NCBI RefSeq assembly: GCF_010183535.1 | Contig: NC_071328.1 | Location: forward strand, 186,001-250,000 | Direction of reading: 5' to 3' | Source: Caenorhabditis remanei | Taxonomy: Eukaryota; Nematoda; Chromadorea; Rhabditida; Rhabditidae | DNA length: 64,000 nt | Shown: positions 32,366 through 42,830 of the stretch, one piece after another | How the letters are laid out: each line of letters starts with the position of its first letter | Numbering within the stretch: position 1 is the stretch's first letter | The notes under the pieces: generated by a model | What the model was told of the DNA's origin: nothing | Database searches by the model: none | What the model saw: the letters and a program-made list of their open reading frames with translations, nothing else | Translations under genes and position numbers: made by a program

Positions 32366-34158
32366 ATGCCGTCGTGCACCACTCCAACCTTCGGTGTCAC
32401 GTCGCAACTCGAAACCCAGAACGCGGAGTCTCCGTCACGTTCCTCGATTCTGACGCCTACGTCGTTGGAAGATGAGACCAGCCCTCGAAAGAGATTTCCG
32501 CTGATTGAGACGAATATCAGCGCTTCGGATCGTTGGCCGCCAGCTCCTCGGCGAGATGGATGGAGCTCGGTTCGCGCACCGCCACCAGCACGTCTCTCCC
32601 TTCACACCAACCACAGAAGCATGCTTTCGCCAATATCCAGCGCTTACAGTCAGACACCGAACTCGCTTCTCTCACCGACAATGTTTCATCCGAAGACTCG
32701 AAGCATCTTCTCACCAACTCTCCCCTCTACACCGATGAGCTACGGAAAGTCGTCTATGGACAAGAGTCTATTCTCTCCAACCACCACCGAGCCAGTAGAG
32801 GCGGAAGCGACTGTCGAGTACTTGGCCGAGCTTGTCAAGGAGAAGAAGCATCTGACACTGTTCCCACACATGTTCGTCAACGTCGAGCGTCTTTTGGATG
32901 ATGGTAAGGGAGAAAATGCAAACGGACAGTGCATATGATCTTGTTTTTCTTTCAGAGATCGGACGTGTTCGTGTGGCGTTGTTCCAGACCGAGTTTCCAC
33001 GTGTCGACTTGCCAGAGCCTGCTGGGGACATGGTTTCAATTACCGAGAAGATCTATGTGCCAAAGAATGACTATCCAGACGTAATTGAAGCTTCTCTGTG
33101 ATTCCTATTTTAATTCCAGATTTTTCAGTACAACTTCGTCGGAAGAATTCTTGGACCACGTGGAATGACTGCCAAGCAGCTCGAACAAGACACTGGATGC
33201 AAGATAATGGTTCGCGGAAAGGGATCGATGCGTGATAAGTCGAAGGTTGGTACTCATTCAACTTGCATCATGCCACAAATATAGTTTAGTTGTTGAAGGA
33301 AAGCGCTCATCGTGGAAAAGCCAACTGGGAACACCTCGAGGACGACCTGCACGTTCTTGTTCAATGCGAGGACACCGAGAATCGTGTGCACCTCAAGTTG
33401 CAGGCTGCTTTGGAGCAGGTCAAGAAGTTGCTCGTTCCAGCTGTAAGTTTATTGACTTTTTCATTCGGAACCACCTGTATTTCTCATATTTCAGCCAGAA
33501 GGAACTGACGAGTTGAAGAGAAAGCAACTCATGGAGCTTGCTATCATCAATGGAACGTATCGTCCGATGAAATCTCCGAATCCAGCTCGCATGATGACTG
33601 CCGTCCCACTGCTCTCTCCGACTCCAATTCGCAGCCCAGGACCGGTCATGCTGTCGCCAACAGGAACTGGAGTACCGACCAGCACTTTCGGAGGTTCCAT
33701 CTTGGTGAGTACTCATGCAGACTATTTTAGCAAATTTTCGTTACAATAACGTATTTTCTGCTCGTTTTCACATGAAATGCGCTGAAAACCGTCGTTGCTA
33801 GAGACCTGCTTGGGTCATCTTTGACAAGACGTTAAATACTACCATGAATTTCCAGTTCTCCTCTTTTCAGAGCCCGACTCTTGCTGGATCCAATGGAATG
33901 CTCGGCTCCAACATCTTCGATTACAACCTGCTGAGCCCAAGCATGTTCGACTCGTTCAGTTCTCTGCAGTTGGCCAGCGACTTGGCATTCCCGAAGTATC
34001 CAACGACCACCTCGTTCGTCAACTCGTTCCCCGGACTCTTCACATCTGCCTCGTCCACCAACAGCCAGAACACCACCATCAACAACACTCAGAATATGTC
34101 GCCGATTCCAAGTGGGAGTAGCCAATCGGCTTCTTCCGTCAACAACACCTCTTTCTAA
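32366..34158 (+). CDS. gld-1: GLD-1, STAR/KH-domain germline translational regulator
   Basis: Exons 32366-32903, 32956-33080, 33129-33245, 33299-33442, 33495-33704 and 33871-34158 join in frame to 473 residues (C. elegans GLD-1 is 463). The N-terminus [11 protein letters not shown] and the Ser/Pro-rich linker are GLD-1-specific. The Qua1 dimerisation region ([20 protein letters not shown]), maxi-KH domain with [12 protein letters not shown] and [10 protein letters not shown], and Qua2 region ([12 protein letters not shown]) follow in order, then a Ser/Asn/Pro-rich tail ending [12 protein letters not shown] proteins bind UACU(A/C)A-type sites; GLD-1 represses many maternal mRNAs and controls meiotic entry and oogenesis in C. 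elegans. Two in-frame acceptors 9 bp apart (TTTAG at 33289, GAAG at 33298) could add or omit three residues (LLK) in the KH domain; I chose the shorter form because it aligns without gap to other STAR proteins. Confidence 0.96.
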
Positions 34159-35138
34159 AAACGTATATACACATAGGTGCATAACTCTCACACTATTCTT
34201 TTCATTTTTGTTTTTTGTTAGTTCTCACCACTTTCCGGAGCTACCATATACTCTTGTACCATATCTCGTGTATTCATTTCCCCCGTCCCTGTGTCCCAAC
34301 ATCCCTGTTTTTTTCTCTTTTTGGTATCTGCCATCTCACTCTAGGAATATCATATACATATTATTGTAACAGTTATGTCATGAGATCACCTAATACCATT
34401 AATTTTTCTGTAATTTAAACTCGCCCCTCTCCCCTCCCTATCCGGTTTCGAAACCACCCCTCTCCCATCCCGCCACTGGTATTTCCAATACGGTAACACT
34501 ATCTTATACCCGGATACTCTAAAAATCCATTTACATTATCTCGATTCCCAGACTGGTATCTTTTTTTCTGTGTTATCCCCACTGCTAACCCCTTGTAGTA
34601 TCTAAACGTGTTTTGATGAGAGTTTCACAAAAGAACTCCTCATCAGAACACAAACTTTTTCAGTTTTCCAATTTTCCAGTAATTTGAAATTTTTAAAAGT
34701 TCTCCTTTTATTATTTTCTCTAAACTTTCTCTCCATGTTGCAATCTCACACCGCCCTTTTCCCCACCAACCCATCTGTTCATCATAGATTTAAGCACATC
34801 ATCTTCCCCTCTTCATTGACCACTACTTCCCCAACAACAATCCACACTTTTTTGTTATCCCTTCCCTTTGGGCCATGTGTTCAAGTTTGTTTAATAATTT
34901 GACATCCCCGCCGTGGATTAGGATTAATAAAAAAGCTTTTATTCGTATTCAACTTCACGGCGCAACCGTCTTGTTTTCGAGAATTTTTTCTCGGCATGTG
35001 TCGTGTACACCTGTATTTTTAAGGATCGGATAACAGTCTCGATCATCGAAAGCCAGCCAGTTAGCTGTGGGTGCAAACGAAAATGTAGTTTTATGTGCAG
35101 GTGTCGGCTAATCTCAACGAAAAACATAATATTTCAGA
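34159..35138. other. gld-1 3' UTR and mrt-1 upstream sequence
   Basis: Long pyrimidine-rich stretch with no gene. AATAAA at 34926-34931 is the likely gld-1 poly(A) signal, implying an unusually long 3' UTR of about 0.77 kb unless an earlier variant signal is used. mrt-1 begins about 200 bp further, after ATATTTCAG at 35136. Confidence 0.5.
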
Positions 35139-38100
35139 ATGACCATGAGCCTGGAAAATCGTATTCGAAAAGGACTTGAGTTCGACGACGACACGTACTA
35201 TTCTCTCTCCCATGTCTATACGAGTCTAGTTGCCCAGGTTCATTCAGTCGTCGTAACACAAAAGGGATTTCAATATTTACGAGTATGGAGAGCACGATGT
35301 TTTGGACCAGCAAAATTGTATGAAAAAATAAAATAAAACTTTTAAAAAACCTATTAATTTCAGTTCAGAAGAAAGAGAAGAACGTATCTTTCGTATTACA
35401 CAAGAAATCTTCAAATCCTATCTCGTCCCACCAGATCCTCGTATTGGAAAAGCAATTGAATACTTTGGAAAAGAGTATTTGTTAGAAATTGCAGTGTACG
35501 ACAATCATCAGGAAGTGATAAAAACAGTGAATTCTGGCGATTTTATACTTCTTTCGAATGTACATATTGGTAGTAAGGAGAAAGCAATCACTTTAAGTAT
35601 TCACGGTGGAGGTTTCGCTTCTTATAACAGAGAAATCACTCCAATTCCGACTGACTTCTCGGATCCAAAGATGCGTTTGTTCCGAAAAAGATGTCGAAGA
35701 ATGTTGGAACAAGTGACTAATTATGAGAATTTCGAAGAATTCATTGAGCATGAAGAATTAGATGATGAAAATGACAATTTGGTCTCTGAGCCATACAAAA
35801 ACATTATGATTGGAGACGAAATCGCTGTGAATTATTTCCCGTTAGTAATATTCTTTCATCAAGTAATGCTAAATAAAATTCAATAAAAACTTAAATTTAC
35901 ACAGTGAAAAATTTTACTTTTTCGGCGTTTTTACCGAATTTTTTGCATGAAACTTATAGGAAATTGGCCGAAAGTACCCAATTTCCAGATAGAATTTGAA
36001 AAATCTGACCGATTTTTAGTAAAAATTTCTATTTTTAGTAAAAAATATCAAAAAACCCAAGAAAATCTTCAATTTTTCTGATCGAAATTGTTGTACTCGG
36101 GTGTTTTTACCTTTTTTTAAAGTTTTGACTCATAAATCGCTGAAATTCACTATTTTTCGCTATTTTGACAGTAATTCATCCGAATTTTCACTGAAAAGAG
36201 TGATACTTCAGAAAATAAATTCGGATAAATTACAGTCAAAATAGCGAGAAAAAAATAGTGAATTTCAGCGATTTTTGAGTCAAAACTTGATAAAAACACC
36301 TGAAAACAACAATTTCTATCAGAAAAATTGAAGATTTTCTTGGGTTTTTTGTTTTTTTCGATGAAAATTTTTTCAGAAAATCATCTCAATGCTCTTACTA
36401 TTTCCTCACCCATATCCACCCTGAATATCTTCGTGATCTCGATTTGACTGCAGACCGAACTGTTTTTTGCAGTGAAACAACATCGGATATATTGCCAGAG
36501 ATCATGGGGTAACTGAGCATTTCTCTCATTTCAATTGCTCTTTTTTCTGGAAATTTTTTCAGAATCGATTCAAAAAATGTTCCAGCGAACTCAATTTTCC
36601 CGATGCGTCTCAATCATCCGTACTCATTTGAAGAATTCCAAGCAACTATGATCGACTCGAATCACTGTCCGGGTTCTGTTATGATCCTGTTCGAAGGAGA
36701 ACTCATTCAGAAACATGCGGGCGGTCCCGTTCTTTGTACTGGTGACTTTCGAGCAGATAAAACATTTCTGTCCGAGTTGAAAAGCGGTCCGTCTCGTTTT
36801 CTGAGCGAATTGAAACTAGCGAGGATTCATATGGATAACACGTATTTCTCTCTCGATCAGAACATTCTTCAGTTGGATCATGCGAGAGATTTGTTAGTAG
36901 TTTATTCATTTGCACGGTATTCCACACTGCGAAAAAGAATTCTCGCGTTTTAATTCTATTCTTTTATTGTTTGCACTGAAAATACAGTATTTTTAGGTTT
37001 TCAGACGTTTCAATGGATGAAAAAATGTCCCATCCAACAGAAATGTAGAAACCAAAATTCCCTGTTTTATGAGCCAGAATGTGCAATTTCTATTCGTTTT
37101 TTGCCAAACGAGCACTCATTTCTGTGAAAATCTGTTTTTCTGTATCAAAAAAAGTCAATTTCAGACCAAAATTCACGTTTTCTGGCTCATTTTATAGAGA
37201 ATTTTAAAAATTTTCCACAATTCTGATGGAGGGGACACTTTTTTCATCTATTTCGACGTCTGAAAACCTGAAAATACTGGATTTTCAGTGCAACATTCAC
37301 ATTTGTTGCAGTTCTTTTTCGCAGTGTGGGAAATCGTGCCATATGAGATATTGAGATAATCGAATTATTATTTTCAGACTGATTCAAAATATCGAATCCA
37401 GACATCCAGACAAGAATATCATAATACCACTCCATCGACTCGGCCGAGAATCATTGATAGAAAGTATTGTTCAAGCTCTGAATGAACCGATACTCATGTT
37501 TAAAGCGAGACTGGAAATAGCTAGAATATTGAATGCAGAACATTCAGCTGTGCGAAAAAATACGATTAGAAATATTGAGATTGTTGAAAAGGACACGTGG
37601 GAGTGAGGAGTTTTTCAATATTCCACTCGAAAATTCTCTTTTGTTTTCAGTTACTCAGTTCCGGAAAATTCGGTTGTAATCAATATCTCGATGAACGATT
37701 GTATCGTTGAATCTCAACAGGAGTTAGTCTCATTTCCTCTCTATTAGCAGTCCACCCCTCTTACATATGCGCTCCACCGCAAACGAGAGAATATCGACGA
37801 GAGACGCAGAATTTTTTCCTCGCGCCGACACAGATTTTCACAGTTTTCGACTTATTTTCCCTATTTTTCAAAAGTTTTTTTGAAATTTTTTTATGTAAAA
37901 CACCGAAAATAGGTCGAAAACTGTGAAAATCTGTGACGGCGCGAGGAAAAAACTCTGCGTCTCTCGCAGATACTCTCTCGTTTGCGGTGGAGCACGGTTG
38001 TAAGAAGCGTGTTGTGCTAATATATAAATCGTATAGTTTTTTTTTCAGAAAAGTAATCAACATTCGGTACTCGAACCACTCATCTCGATACGAAATTCTC

Positions 38101-38537
38101 AATTTTTTGAATGAGCTCCACTTCGATTCGATCTATCCGTGTGCCAAAAAATTCTCGAAAAATGAGATGCGACTGATGTTGGAAGCGGGGAAGCAGCAAT
38201 ATAAAGAAGATGATTTAGACAGGTTTCGTTGCAAAACATTTTTAATTAATATACTTTTTTCAGACAGCTAAATATCCATGAATTCGTGACAACCGATGAC
38301 CAAGGGACTTCAGAATCTTTAGAAGTAGTCGCCGCTAATCCGGATTTCCAGGAGACTTCAAAATCTTTAGAAGTAGCTGAAATAGAAATGAAAGGATCTT
38401 TAGCTACTAAACCCCCTAATCTCCTAGAAGAGACTTCTGATACTGGATTCTGTGAGGAATCTGGGAGTGTTCAAATGGAACCACCACGAAAAAAAGGGAA
38501 GTTTCAGAATCTACAAGAGAAAATTATGCATATCTGA
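35139..38537 (+). CDS. mrt-1: MRT-1: POT1-like OB fold fused to SNM1-type metallo-beta-lactamase nuclease
   Basis: Exons 35139-35317, 35364-35840, 36377-36508, 36563-36892, 37378-37602, 37651-37722, 38049-38222 and 38264-38537 join in frame to 620 residues. The N-terminal about 210 residues contain an OB-fold-like stretch (LEIAVYDNHQEVI, GDFILLSNVHIG) as in POT1 telomere proteins. The rest is SNM1/beta-CASP-like: YFLTHIHPEY (about 227-236), DSNHCPGSVMILFEG (294-308), LCTGDFRAD (320-328), MDNTYF, and YSNHSSRYEIL. This OB-SNM1 fusion is the hallmark of C. elegans MRT-1, needed for telomerase activity and crosslink repair. The usual HxHxDH is HIHPEY here (Asp to Glu, His to Tyr) and YSxHSS has Asn for Glu, so metal binding may be altered. 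Three introns hold palindromes. The C-terminal about 90 residues are acidic/Ser-rich with a repeated SLEV motif. Confidence 0.87.
36045..36357. repeat. Foldback in mrt-1 intron 2
   Basis: Left arm with AACCCAAGAAAATCTTCAAT..., TTTTGACTCA, AATCGCTGAAATTCACTA faces complementary segments on the right (TAGTGAATTTCAGCGATT, TGAGTCAAAAC, ATTGAAGATTTTCTTGGGTT). The centre is near 36200. The palindrome covers most of the 536-bp intron 35841-36376. Confidence 0.7.
36908..37345. repeat. Foldback in mrt-1 intron 4
   Basis: Outer pairs GCACGGTATTCCACACTGCG and its near complement near 37320-37345, and inner pairs GTTTGCACTGAAAATACAGT / ACTGGATTTTCAGTGCAAC and GGTTTTCAGACG / CGTCTGAAAACC, make an imperfect inverted repeat of about 430 bp. 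It fills the intron 36893-37377. Confidence 0.65.
37764..38000. mobile_element. TA-flanked MITE (CAACTGCGCC family) in mrt-1 intron 6
   Basis: 237-bp inverted-repeat element between TA dinucleotides (37762-37763 and 38001-38002). Arms share ACCGCAAACGAGAGA, AGACGCAGA, TTTTTTCCTCGCGCCG and GATTTTCACAGTTTTCGAC with the element at 3212-3423. It lies in intron 37723-38048. Confidence 0.75.
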
Positions 38538-38913
38538 TGAAAAACAATTTTATTAGTAAATGCTATACATCTGTTTTATTTTATTGTTGAAGGTTTTTCT
38601 GATAATAAAGTTTGAAAATAAAGCCACCGGAATATCGAGGAGCAGATTTTGTAGTTTTTTGAACGGGTTTTCGAGGTTTTAGGTCAAAAAATGGTAAAAA
38701 ATATATTTTCAGGTCTATTTCTGCTTTGATTCTTAAACATTTAAAATTCCTTCCAAAAATGTAGATCAAAAACAATTTCCGGTGGAGATTTGGGATATTC
38801 GCGCCGCCGCCATTTTCCTCTTGTTTCTCTGAACTCTCTCACTCGTTCTCCGTCTTTTTTCCTCAATTCCGTTCATTTTACTCATCTATTCTCTCCCTAC
38901 TAACTCTATAAAA

Positions 38914-40353
38914 ATGGTCTCCCTTTTCGACGAACGCCTTCTCCCATCAAATGTGCCGATTCCCGATGGATACCGTCTTCGTGCGCTTCGAAACGATGAC
39001 TACGAGTACTTGGAATTGTTGAAACAGCTCACTTCCGTCGGATTCATCAATCAATTGGTATTTCGAAAACGATTCAACGCGATGAAAAATGCCCAATCAT
39101 ATTATATCGTTGTGCTGGAACAGTTGGGGTAAGAAATTTTTCATTTTAGATTAAAAATTCAATGAAATTCCTTCAGATCCCCGAAAATCGTCGGCGCCGC
39201 TACGTTGCTCATCGAATTCAAGTATATTCATGAAGCAGGGACACGTGGCAGAGTAGAAGACGTCGTTGTCGACGAGAAGATGCGTGGAATGAAGTTTGGA
39301 GCACTTCTGAATCGAGTACTCGTCGAGATGGCGCAGACGGTAAGAGATTCAGCGAAAAACCGAGGTCTTTGATGTATTCTCCCCCTCAAAAACTCGATTT
39401 TCTGCCAAAACACCATCGAAATCGACTGAAAAAGACCAAAAAACCGTTCTAATTGGCTGAAATTGGCTAAAACTGTCAAAATCTCCTCGAAAACACTGTC
39501 GCTGAAAGCGGATCAGATTTCTTCAGCTGAAAAACTCGTCAACATCACCCCAGGGCCATTTTTGCCAAAAAAAACCTGGTTTTTGGTGTATTTTCTGACA
39601 GAAAAACTCGATTTTCTGCTCAAAATCCTCATTTTTTTGTTTCAGATCGGCGTCTACAAGCTATCACTCGAGTGCAAGACGGAACTAATCACATTCTACA
39701 ACAAATTCGGATACAATAAGACACTCCACTTTCTCGATCAACGATTCGATGAGTCATCCGCCCCCGTCCATTGGCCGAAACCACGTGGAAACGCTCTTTT
39801 CAACGAAGATCTCCTTCCACCGTCTGATTCAAATCATCCCGCTGGAATTCGTGTTCGATCTCTTCATTCCGATGACATGGATGAATATCTGAAACTGTTG
39901 GAACAGCTGACTTCAGTTGGATACGTGTCAAAGACAGATTTTGAGAAAAGATTCGCGACGATGAAGACCGCAGAATCGTATTTCATCTTGGTGTTGGAGG
40001 ATTTGAGGTAAGAATCTTTAAGAATTTCTCATTTTTCTCAATAAAATTCCAGTACCTCGAAAGTCGTCGGAGCCGCCACACTTGTCGTCGAATTCAAGTA
40101 TATCCACGAATGCGGACTACGTGGTAGAGTTGAAGACGTCGTCGTCGATGAATCAATGCGTGGAAAGAAGTTGGGTGTACTTCTCAACAGAATTCTTGTC
40201 GAAATGGCCAAAAATCTGGGCGTCTACAAGTTATCGCTCGAGTGTAAGACGGATTTGATTCCATTCTACACGAAATTCGGATACAAAGAGAATATTCATT
40301 TCATGGTGCAACGATTCGATGAGGAGACAGCCCCGCCTGTTATTCAACTGTAA
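38914..40353 (+). CDS. gna-2: Glucosamine-6-phosphate N-acetyltransferase, two-domain, copy B
   Basis: Exons 38914-39128, 39177-39339, 39646-40007 and 40053-40353 join in frame to 346 residues. Two GNA1-type GNAT domains (about 1-170 and 185-346) share GRVEDVVVDE, acetyl-CoA loops RGMKFG and RGKKLG, VYKLSLECKT and FGY. Reaction: acetyl-CoA plus glucosamine 6-phosphate to GlcNAc-6-phosphate for UDP-GlcNAc and chitin synthesis. It is uninterrupted, unlike inverted copy A at 5213-6554, and is therefore the better candidate for the ancestral locus, next to mrt-1 and gld-1. Domain 1 has RGMKFG where copy A has RGKKFG. Intron 2 is 306 bp, versus 46 bp in copy A. In C. elegans gna-2 supplies precursor for the chitin eggshell layer; that this copy is its orthologue is inferred. 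Confidence 0.9.
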
Positions 40354-40630
40354 TATGCTTTCAGCTTTTCTTTGTAACATAAAATTATTCATTTACGGTT
40401 TGATAAAGCATTTTCCTGTAAAATTTTACTGTGTTCCATGCCAAGTTAAGCTTACGTTCAATATTTTTGCCTCAAAATCTAGAAAATCCGCTATTTTTGC
40501 TCCAAATCCAAAAAGACGCCAGCTCACGAGTAATGCGTCACCGCGGTATCAGGAATTGCGCAAGCGCAAACAGAATTTTCGCAGGTTTCCCCGTTTTTTT
40601 CTCTAATTTCTTCTATAATTTTCAGTCAAA

Positions 40631-40798
40631 ATGATCGCCGCCTCATCAGTATGGACGTCTTTTCGACGCGGATTTCCAATCTACTCATGGCCAATTCTAG
40701 CAGCCACAATGATTTTTGTCGACTGGAATCATACGAGAGAATGGAAAGCGGCGGGCAGAGTATCGGCGTTGGAGAAGGAGATTCTCGGAAAGCAGTAG
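40631..40798 (+). CDS. Small 55-residue protein with a hydrophobic segment
   Basis: Single-exon ORF MIAASSVWTSFRRG...EKEILGKQ. A short basic N-terminus (FRRG) precedes one hydrophobic stretch (YSWPILAATMIFV) and a charged C-terminus. It has a strong acceptor (ATAATTTTCAG at 40625) five bases before the ATG, and AATAAA motifs about 30 bp after the stop, so I regard it as real although short. It starts 277 bp after copy B's stop on the same strand, compatible with an operon and SL2 trans-splicing. Size and layout resemble small mitochondrial respiratory-chain or inner-membrane subunits, but I do not recognise the family. Confidence 0.6.
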   Translation: MIAASSVWTSFRRGFPIYSWPILAATMIFVDWNHTREWKAAGRVSALEKEILGKQ

Positions 40799-40892
40799 AA
40801 ATATATAATAGGAAATACAGAGAATAATAAATAAAAACCATTTTTCATATCGATTTATCAGCGTATGTTTTCTATTTCTATTTTGCTTCTTT

Positions 40893-41452
40893 TCAACGCG
40901 AAACCGCGGTTGAGGTGGTTCTCATCGTCTGCAATTGAGCGGTACGTTGACTCTCCTCCAAGTGATACTGTTTATTCTGTCTAGCCATCGGAGCGATTAT
41001 AGTATTCTGGACGGTGGCGATGATCTCCGAAGCGGTGAGCAACTTATTGTCATAAGAAGTCTTCAACAGATGGGCGGCCGTTTTGATCAAATCCTTCGAC
41101 ACTGCCGGATGGCGATACGTGAAATAAGCGAGATGGAATGCGCTGACGGCGGTTTCGACGTAGAGTGAGATGGCGAGCAAGACGTACGAAATGGTGACCG
41201 AGGTGAAGGCGGACACCATCGTATCATAGCTGACACCAACGGTTTGAGTCGTTGAAGCGCCTGAAAATGGAGATTTTTAAATATAAAATGCCCCTTTGAA
41301 AACTCACTCAAAGCAGTACGAGTAGACGCCTTTCCACGAGATCTCAACGTGGATTGAACGGCGGTACGAAGCTGTGAGTCGGTGAACTCGGGTCCAGCGA
41401 CCGCGGTGCTCACTTCCGAATGTTGCGATTTCGAGTCGACGGAGACGGCCAT
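40893..41452 (-). CDS. Unrecognised small membrane-associated protein
   Basis: Exons 41308-41452 and 40893-41260 join in frame to 170 residues. The N-terminal about 45 residues are Ser/Thr-rich and polar. A hydrophobic stretch (SAFTSVTISYVLLAISLYV, about 60-80) may be a membrane segment. An amphipathic helical region follows (KDLIKTAAHLLKTSY, IIATVQNTIIAPMARQ) with a Gln/Thr-rich tail. I do not recognise the family. Codon usage is strongly coding-like, and the intron has a GTGAGT donor and TTTTCAG acceptor. It converges tail-to-tail with the 55-residue ORF, 94 bp apart. Confidence 0.75.
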
Positions 41453-42830
41453 TGTTCCGGGAGAGCTTATTGCCAGAGAAGAGTGAAGTTTCGAGTTTTG
41501 ATTTGAGAAGCAGTGGGGTGGGGAGATGTTGATAAGGATCTAATGGGGTGACCGGGTTGATTTGGGGGGATAAATGGGAAAAAGTTCGAGTTCACGGGGT
41601 ATAGAAATGGGCGGTTCCACGTTTTTAGAAAGAAAATGTGTGATTTTACGCGATTTTTAAGTAATTTTCGATGCCCACATGATCAGTAATTCGATTCATT
41701 ACGTTTCTCTTTCTCTTATTCTATTATCGGAATAAAAAAGTTCCGACATTTTTTACCGACGCGCAAGAGTCGCGGTACTGGTAGATCAGAAACGCCCACT
41801 CATCATAAACATTTCTTCTGCAAAATCAGGGCACGGTTTCATTGAATTCGCGGGTGAAGTTTTGTTTAAAAATACCACTTTTTAAATAAAATTTGACCTA
41901 TTTCCTTTAAAATTTGATCTTTTTTCCTCAAACTTCATGGTGGAAATGAAATTTTAAGGGAAATAGGTCAAATTTTATTTAAAAAATGGTATTTTTAAAC
42001 AAAACTTCACCCGCGAATTCAATGAAACCGTGCCCTGATTTTGCAGAAGAAATGTTTATGATGAGTGGGCGTTTCTGATCTACCAGTACCGCGACTCTTG
42101 CGCGTCGGTAAAAAATGTCGGAACTTTTTTATTCCGATAATATAAAATCCTTATTTTTCCAAAAAAAGAATCCTGTGAGTCTGTAAAAGAAAATATTTTC
42201 GTTGCGAGACCCCAGTGATAAATTCTGGACATGTACCTTTAGTGTAGATTTACGAGGACTACTGTAATTATTTTGATTTTGCAATTTTCTTAGATTTTTT
42301 AAGAAAATCATGCATATATTGATGTATTTACTGAAATTATAGATACTGAACTCACTTCATCACATCAAAAACAAAAAATCGAGACATTCGAGCTAAAAAT
42401 TGCTTAAAATCCAGATTTTCTCTTCATGATGACGTGGATTTTGATTTTGTGACTCAAAAAACACGTGGATTTTGATTCAGACTTCAGACCGCCCATCTGG
42501 AATGATAAATTAACATTTTTAGACCTCCATTCTCAATTTTTGCCGCCAATTATTATTGTTTTTTAGAAATCTTCCCAAAGAACCGCGCGTACTTTGACCT
42601 CCAATTTGACCAGTATTTCTTTGTTTTCTCTGCGTCTCTTCACCTATTTCTCACTCTCATTTTTATCAACCCATCTCTTTTTCTCTTCTCATCTCATTGT
42701 AGCCTCTTTCTCATTCTCTTAATACATATTTTTTTTTCTCGCCACGTTTATCTTGTTTTGTTGTTTCTTTTCCGTAATTTCCGGCGTGAAAAAGCACAAA
42801 AAATCAATAAAATTTCGTTTTCCAGCCGAA
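41453..42830. other. Intergenic region with a large palindrome; ETFA upstream region
   Basis: Between two divergent starts. The first part (41453-41720) should hold the minus gene's promoter; 42141-42830, ending in pyrimidine-rich sequence and CGTTTTCCAG at 42825, holds the ETFA promoter and trans-splice site. The middle is the 417-bp foldback listed separately. A direct pair of ACGTGGATTTTGATT copies lies at about 42432-42475. Confidence 0.55.
41724..42140. mobile_element. 417-bp near-perfect palindromic element with TA flanks
   Basis: Left arm TTATCGGAATAAAAAAGTTC and onwards pairs with the right arm ending GAACTTTTTTATTCCGATAA over about 195 bp with very few mismatches; the short loop is near 41930. 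TA flanks it at 41722-41723 and 42141-42142. Arms include ACCGACGCGCAAGAGTCGCG and GAAACGCCCACTCATCATAA. No ORF inside. It is a non-autonomous foldback, and any transcript across it would form a long hairpin. Confidence 0.85.
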
